Positions 59,731-64,000 of a stretch of DNA of 64,000 nucleotides are shown here, one piece after another. Made by a program: the position numbers and the translations under genes. The notes under the pieces were generated by a model. It had not been told where the DNA came from and ran no database searches. It saw only the letters and a list, made by a program, of their open reading frames with translations. The stretch is taken from contig JADFUC010002162.1 in assembly GCA_019722365.1 (NCBI GenBank), positions 103,411-167,410 on the forward strand, written 5' to 3'. Source of the DNA: Lithospermum erythrorhizon. Lineage: Eukaryota > Streptophyta > Magnoliopsida > Boraginales > Boraginaceae. The number at the start of each line of letters is the position of its first letter. The first letter of the stretch is position 1.

Positions 59731-61149
59731 AGAACAGCCAATTTTATTATTTAGGTATTTTGTATATTTCTTATATTTAGTTATACAATATAACTTTTAC
59801 ATAAAAATTGAACATTAAGATGCTCTATTATACACTTGATGATACATTAACCTCATATATTATGGGTTATAGGCATAGTCATCGATGAAGCCCAAAACAA
59901 CAATTAGTAGAGATGGCAATAACTAGTTCCTCCACTTTTCCTAATATCGAGAGAGGACTAAAATCCACCTGTCCGGTATAATACCAAATACTCAAAAGTA
60001 GCGCATCGAGATTATATAAGAATACCTACTACGCTTGCTCTATGGGAAATTTATAACAAACATTAATTTTGGATGTTCTTTCGTCTTTAAAGCCCCGAAT
60101 GTTCAAATTGTAATAAATATTAAAAGCTTATATATTTTATTGTGATTAATATCGATTTTTGAATATATATTTTTATATGAAAAAAACCAATTAACAAGGA
60201 TTATTTCGTTTTCATTATGAAGCAAACATGTACAAAGTTTTTTAATTATATGAAAATGAAATAATCAGTCATGAAGAATCAACTCCGATAACTGGTCTCG
60301 GCCCAAGCCTCACCTTTAATCATGCGTTATTACTCCAACTTTCTTCAACAAATCAACCAATTCAACATGTTTTGACATCATTTTTTCCTTAAATTTATGA
60401 AATTTAGTTTAGTTGTGGGTTAATTCTTACTATTACATGTTTCAGATGAGTCTTTAAGGTGTTGAATTTTTTTTCTGTTATTATGTATATGGGTTATTCA
60501 TGTTAATCAATTGACAATTCTTAGAATGAATCAATTCTACTATGATTTTAAAAAGAAACTGAATGTTTAAGTAAATGGGTGTGTTCAAAAGGGTATCTAT
60601 GATGATTTTAAAATAAGCTGAATGTTTTAAGTAAATCGTGTGTTCAAAAGATTTTGTGGCATTATATTTAATTGTCATTTGTGTATTTTAAAAGACTTGT
60701 TTCAAAAATAGCCACCCACAATATCTATTATAGAATAGTTGTCAATATATTTAAAATATTGAGTTGGTTACTATATTCTTACTTTCATATTCCAATCAAT
60801 CAACAAGATGAAGGCCAATCATTTCGTTTCTCGGCCGATAGTAAACCTTAAGCATTACTTTCATATTCCAACTCTTTAGTTTTTATCTTTGTGAATTTTT
60901 TACCGCTTCATAAACATTATATTTGTATGTTGATCATATAGTAGATAATATTTCAATCAATGTTCATATGTTTATATCAAAATAGTTAATATTAAAAAGT
61001 ATTTATTCAAATGGATATGTTCAAATATAAATTTTTAATTCTTTTTTTATACTATGATGTTATATTTAAGTGTATCTAATTACACTACAACGATAACATA
61101 AAATTTATGAAATAATATTTGAATAAAATTATACAGGTTGAATTTGTGC
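59731..61149. other. AT-rich intergenic sequence with one tandem duplication
   Basis: A block of about 60 bp (ATGATTTTAAAA ... GCTGAATGTT, AAGTAAAT, GTGTTCAAAAG) occurs at 60,541-60,597 and 60,601-60,650. No gene. Confidence 0.5.
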
Positions 61150-63340
61150 GCGAATTTCACAGTACTAATAAAGAAGATCAATGGAGATTGCTAAACGCTA
61201 CAAAAGTAATGATAGTAATTTGGAAGAAAATAATGGTATGATAAAATTAGAATTCAATATTTTAAAATTGAAAAAAAATTGATCAAAATTGATAGGGACA
61301 TGGAACATAGAATGGAATAATTTAATTTTAGTTCCATTAATAATGAAAAGGTATTCGCTATACTCACTCTATTGTAAGTGATACCCAATGGCTCTTTTGA
61401 ATTCTAGAACATCCAAATCAGTGTTTTCTTTGTACAGTCAGGTGAATTTGATATAGATTCTTGGCGATCAAGCTAAACTTACGTCAAATGTAGTTCTAAT
61501 GAAATGGTAGTTCTGAATTAGCCATAATGCCAATCAATTCAATTGTTTTTCTCATTACGTGCTGCTTTGGATACAATTCTAGTTCTGATGTTTCTCTATT
61601 CTAGATGATATATATTACAAAGATGGAAATCGATTATAACCATCTTGTGAAGACCTAGATAGTGAATTCAAATTGATCAGTAGTAGTTGAACTATTTTGA
61701 TTTTTGATTTTTTGGAATAAACATGTGTTGGTGGGACAAGTCTTTAAAGGAATAGAGGGCGAAACAGAAAAAAAAAAAAAAAAAGTTTAGTGGATACAAT
61801 TGTTAAGCATTGTGTCAGAAGAAAAAGTGTAAAAGGTTTGGGACGTGTTGAAGATGCAGCAAGAATGGTAAATATATTGATATGAAATTTATGATTTAGC
61901 TTCCATTGCTACTATTATTCATAGTAATTGTGATAACTCAACCCACATACACGTGATAACTAATAGTCAAGCATCAGGCCAAGCAGAGTAGAAAGACTGC
62001 GATAAATTATCCATCCATGTCCAGTTTACTACAAAAATGTCTAGGATGTCTATTTAATCCCTATTTTTGAAACAAATCAAGAAGTATGTACTTGAATCTT
62101 TGATCCATTTGTGTTGTGTGGCTACAAGGTGTCAGATTATTGCAATTTGACGTCAATGAAAAACATCAATTACCAAGTGAAATTCAAGAGGATTATGAAA
62201 TTGTATCTAATTCATAGTTGAACAATCATAAAAAGGCAAAAATACTGCTAAGAGAATCATATCATAGAAAAAATAGTTGTCAAAAGTACCTCACATTTGT
62301 GAAAGTAAGTTCTCTTAATGCTTGGCATATTCACTTTCCATGATTGTTCAACAATGAATGAGATGATCTCATAATCTTTGAATTTCACTTTGAAATGATG
62401 TTTTCAAACAACTGTAATAATTGCTCCTTGCCTTAGTCAGTAGCTTTATAAATAAAACAAAGATTCGTATATACTTCTTGATTTTACAATCTAAAAAATG
62501 TTAAAATAGACATCTCAAATGTTATTAGTGAATTTGCCTGGATGGATGGTTTAATCACAGTCTTTCTAATATTCATAGCCTCATATGACTAGATTAAAGA
62601 TAATATATGGTTGGGTTCACACATCTACCGAATTAATCGTAGAAATAGAAGCCGCCAAATGTTGCCTAATAATATATTCATTTAGTGTAAGAAGTCTCCA
62701 CCTTTATTCGAATATAATTCTTAACTTTTCATAGTTGTAACAAATAAACTTCATTTTTTGCTTTCCTCCTCCCTTCATCTGGCTTTTGCCCCCTGTAAGT
62801 TTAAACCTGAAAAATCAGAAATTAAAATAGTACAACTAATATGGATCAATTTGTATTCACTATCTCGTCTTCAGAAGATGGTTATATTCGGACATCCATC
62901 TTTTAAACTAACCTCTAGAATAAATATGAGAACTATCATTTCGTCCTAAGGCAACAAGCATTGCCAATCGAACTGATTGGCATTATGGCTTCAGATGCAC
63001 CTTGGATCAGTATTTAAGCATATTTACATTTAACAAAAATTGGCACCATTACCAACAATCCATATCAAATTCACTTGGGCTGCACAAAGAAACACTCGTA
63101 TTGGACGTTCCAGAGTTCAAAAGAACTATTGGTTATCACTTTTTATATAAAACGCGTAAATTATTCCATTCTATGTTCTTCGTCCCTCTCAATCTTGATC
63201 AAATATTTGTTCAATTTTAAAATATTGAAAGATTGTTATCATACTATTATTTTCTCCCAAATTGCTATAATGATTATATTCATGGATGTAGCATCTCCAT
63301 TGATTTTTCTTCTTATTATTATTAAGGGAATTCTTTGAAA
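61150..63340. repeat. Giant imperfect palindrome (foldback), about 2.2 kb
   Basis: Two arms of about 1 kb are reverse complements of one another around about 62,240-62,285. Matched blocks: 61,177-61,187 with 63,294-63,304; 61,303-61,324 with 63,157-63,178 (22 bp perfect); 61,521-61,536 with 62,974-62,989; TAGTGAATTCAAATTGATC near 61,659 with its partner at 62,844-62,862; the GTAGAAAGACTG region near 61,988 with CAGTCTTTC at 62,559; 62,217-62,229 with 62,340-62,352. The unpaired loop is at most about 110 bases. No coding frame is supported; small frames at 62,758, 63,002 and 63,075 fall inside the right arm. It may be a MULE-like foldback transposon or an inverted-duplication hairpin locus. 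Confidence 0.85.
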
Positions 63341-64000
63341 TAGTCACGTCTAAGTGGTGTCCGTTGGTTGATCCCTGTAAATTGGCACCGTTACCAAATA
63401 ATCAGACAAATGATTCTAACTTTACTCCGTTATAATTTAACGTTTTGCTAATTTTTGGGGTCAAGCTGGAAGAGTTTTTATTTGTTATAAGTTGTAACGT
63501 TGCAGAAATGGTCCCCTGTTAGTATTATATAAAATGGTTGTCACATTTGGTCCATAACACTTTAATATAATTACTTTTAATTTTATAATATTTGAAAATA
63601 TATCTCTAGATTAAGATTTTAAGGTATATCTCTTAAATTAAATAAGAATAGAACAATATAATATTAATTTGAAATATTTTAATATATTAACTTTAGGAAG
63701 TAAATTAATATATTTTATTATATTTTATTATCCTCTATATTTATTATTAAATATTCAATAAGTTTTTTACTATACATCAAATATATCAATCATATATATA
63801 TATATTGATTAGCAACATAAACAAATTAAAAAAGTACATTCTATAATATTAATTTATTTAATGTAACCTATATAAATTTAGTGATTATATAATATATAAA
63901 ACAAATATATAATAATTCGATATTATATTTATTGAATGCTTTCGAATTTGAAGATATATATACACCAACAAAATCACATCATTCAGCAATACGTAACTGG
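63341..64000. other. AT-rich intergenic sequence, no gene seen
   Basis: AATTGGCACCGTTACCAA at 63,380 echoes AATTGGCACCATTACCAA at 63,038 inside the palindrome's right arm. The remainder is very AT-rich. Confidence 0.4.

Noticed and set aside
63002..63220. 72-residue frame (MDQYLSIFTFN start)
   Set aside because: It lies entirely in the right arm of the large palindrome. The left arm has the same sequence with no corresponding open frame, so coding is unlikely.

Overview
This window looks like a transposon-rich stretch of a flowering-plant nuclear chromosome, most likely a dicot. The evidence is an AT-rich background, Stowaway- and hAT-type elements, an L1-type LINE, Ty1/copia and Ty3/gypsy retrotransposons, a Mutator-type (MULE) transposase fragment, and plant-type VAMP72 R-SNARE genes with introns. 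I see no bacterial genes, tRNA, rRNA or CRISPR array.

Layout, left to right. 1-2.46 kb holds a Stowaway-like MITE and a hAT-like non-autonomous element. 2.47-7.5 kb is one decayed L1-type LINE on the minus strand. 7.58-23.8 kb is a nest of one Ty3/gypsy family with very long LTRs (about 2.6 kb). It contains LTR fragments in both orientations, one element with primer-binding site, gag, protease, RT and RNase H remnants on the minus strand, and a direct duplication of about 4.2 kb (10.7-14.9 and 19.7-23.8 kb). 24-27 kb is decayed and mostly unassigned. 28.1-29.3 kb is the broken 3' end of a MULE transposase gene.

32.6-42.4 kb is the genic core: two VAMP72 genes in tandem on the minus strand. 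Both have five coding exons and the same intron positions. The proximal copy (32,637-35,634) reads through to 220 residues. The distal copy (36,795-42,376) has a 2-base deletion in exon 1, and its 4.2-kb first intron is filled with inverted-repeat elements, including a foldback of about 850 bp.

43-50 kb holds a MITE, a copia-like LTR and unassigned sequence. 50.8-57.6 kb is a decayed Ty1/copia element on the plus strand. A solo LTR of the same gypsy family seen at 8-23 kb cuts its reverse transcriptase gene in two. 58-61 kb is AT-rich with transposon ends. 61.15-63.34 kb is a very large imperfect palindrome of about 2.2 kb with arms near 1 kb, which I consider the most striking unexplained structure here.

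The only gene likely to serve the host is the intact VAMP72 gene, a vesicle SNARE of the secretory pathway. The rest records successive transposon insertion, nesting and recombination. Boundaries of decayed elements are approximate, and no database search was possible.
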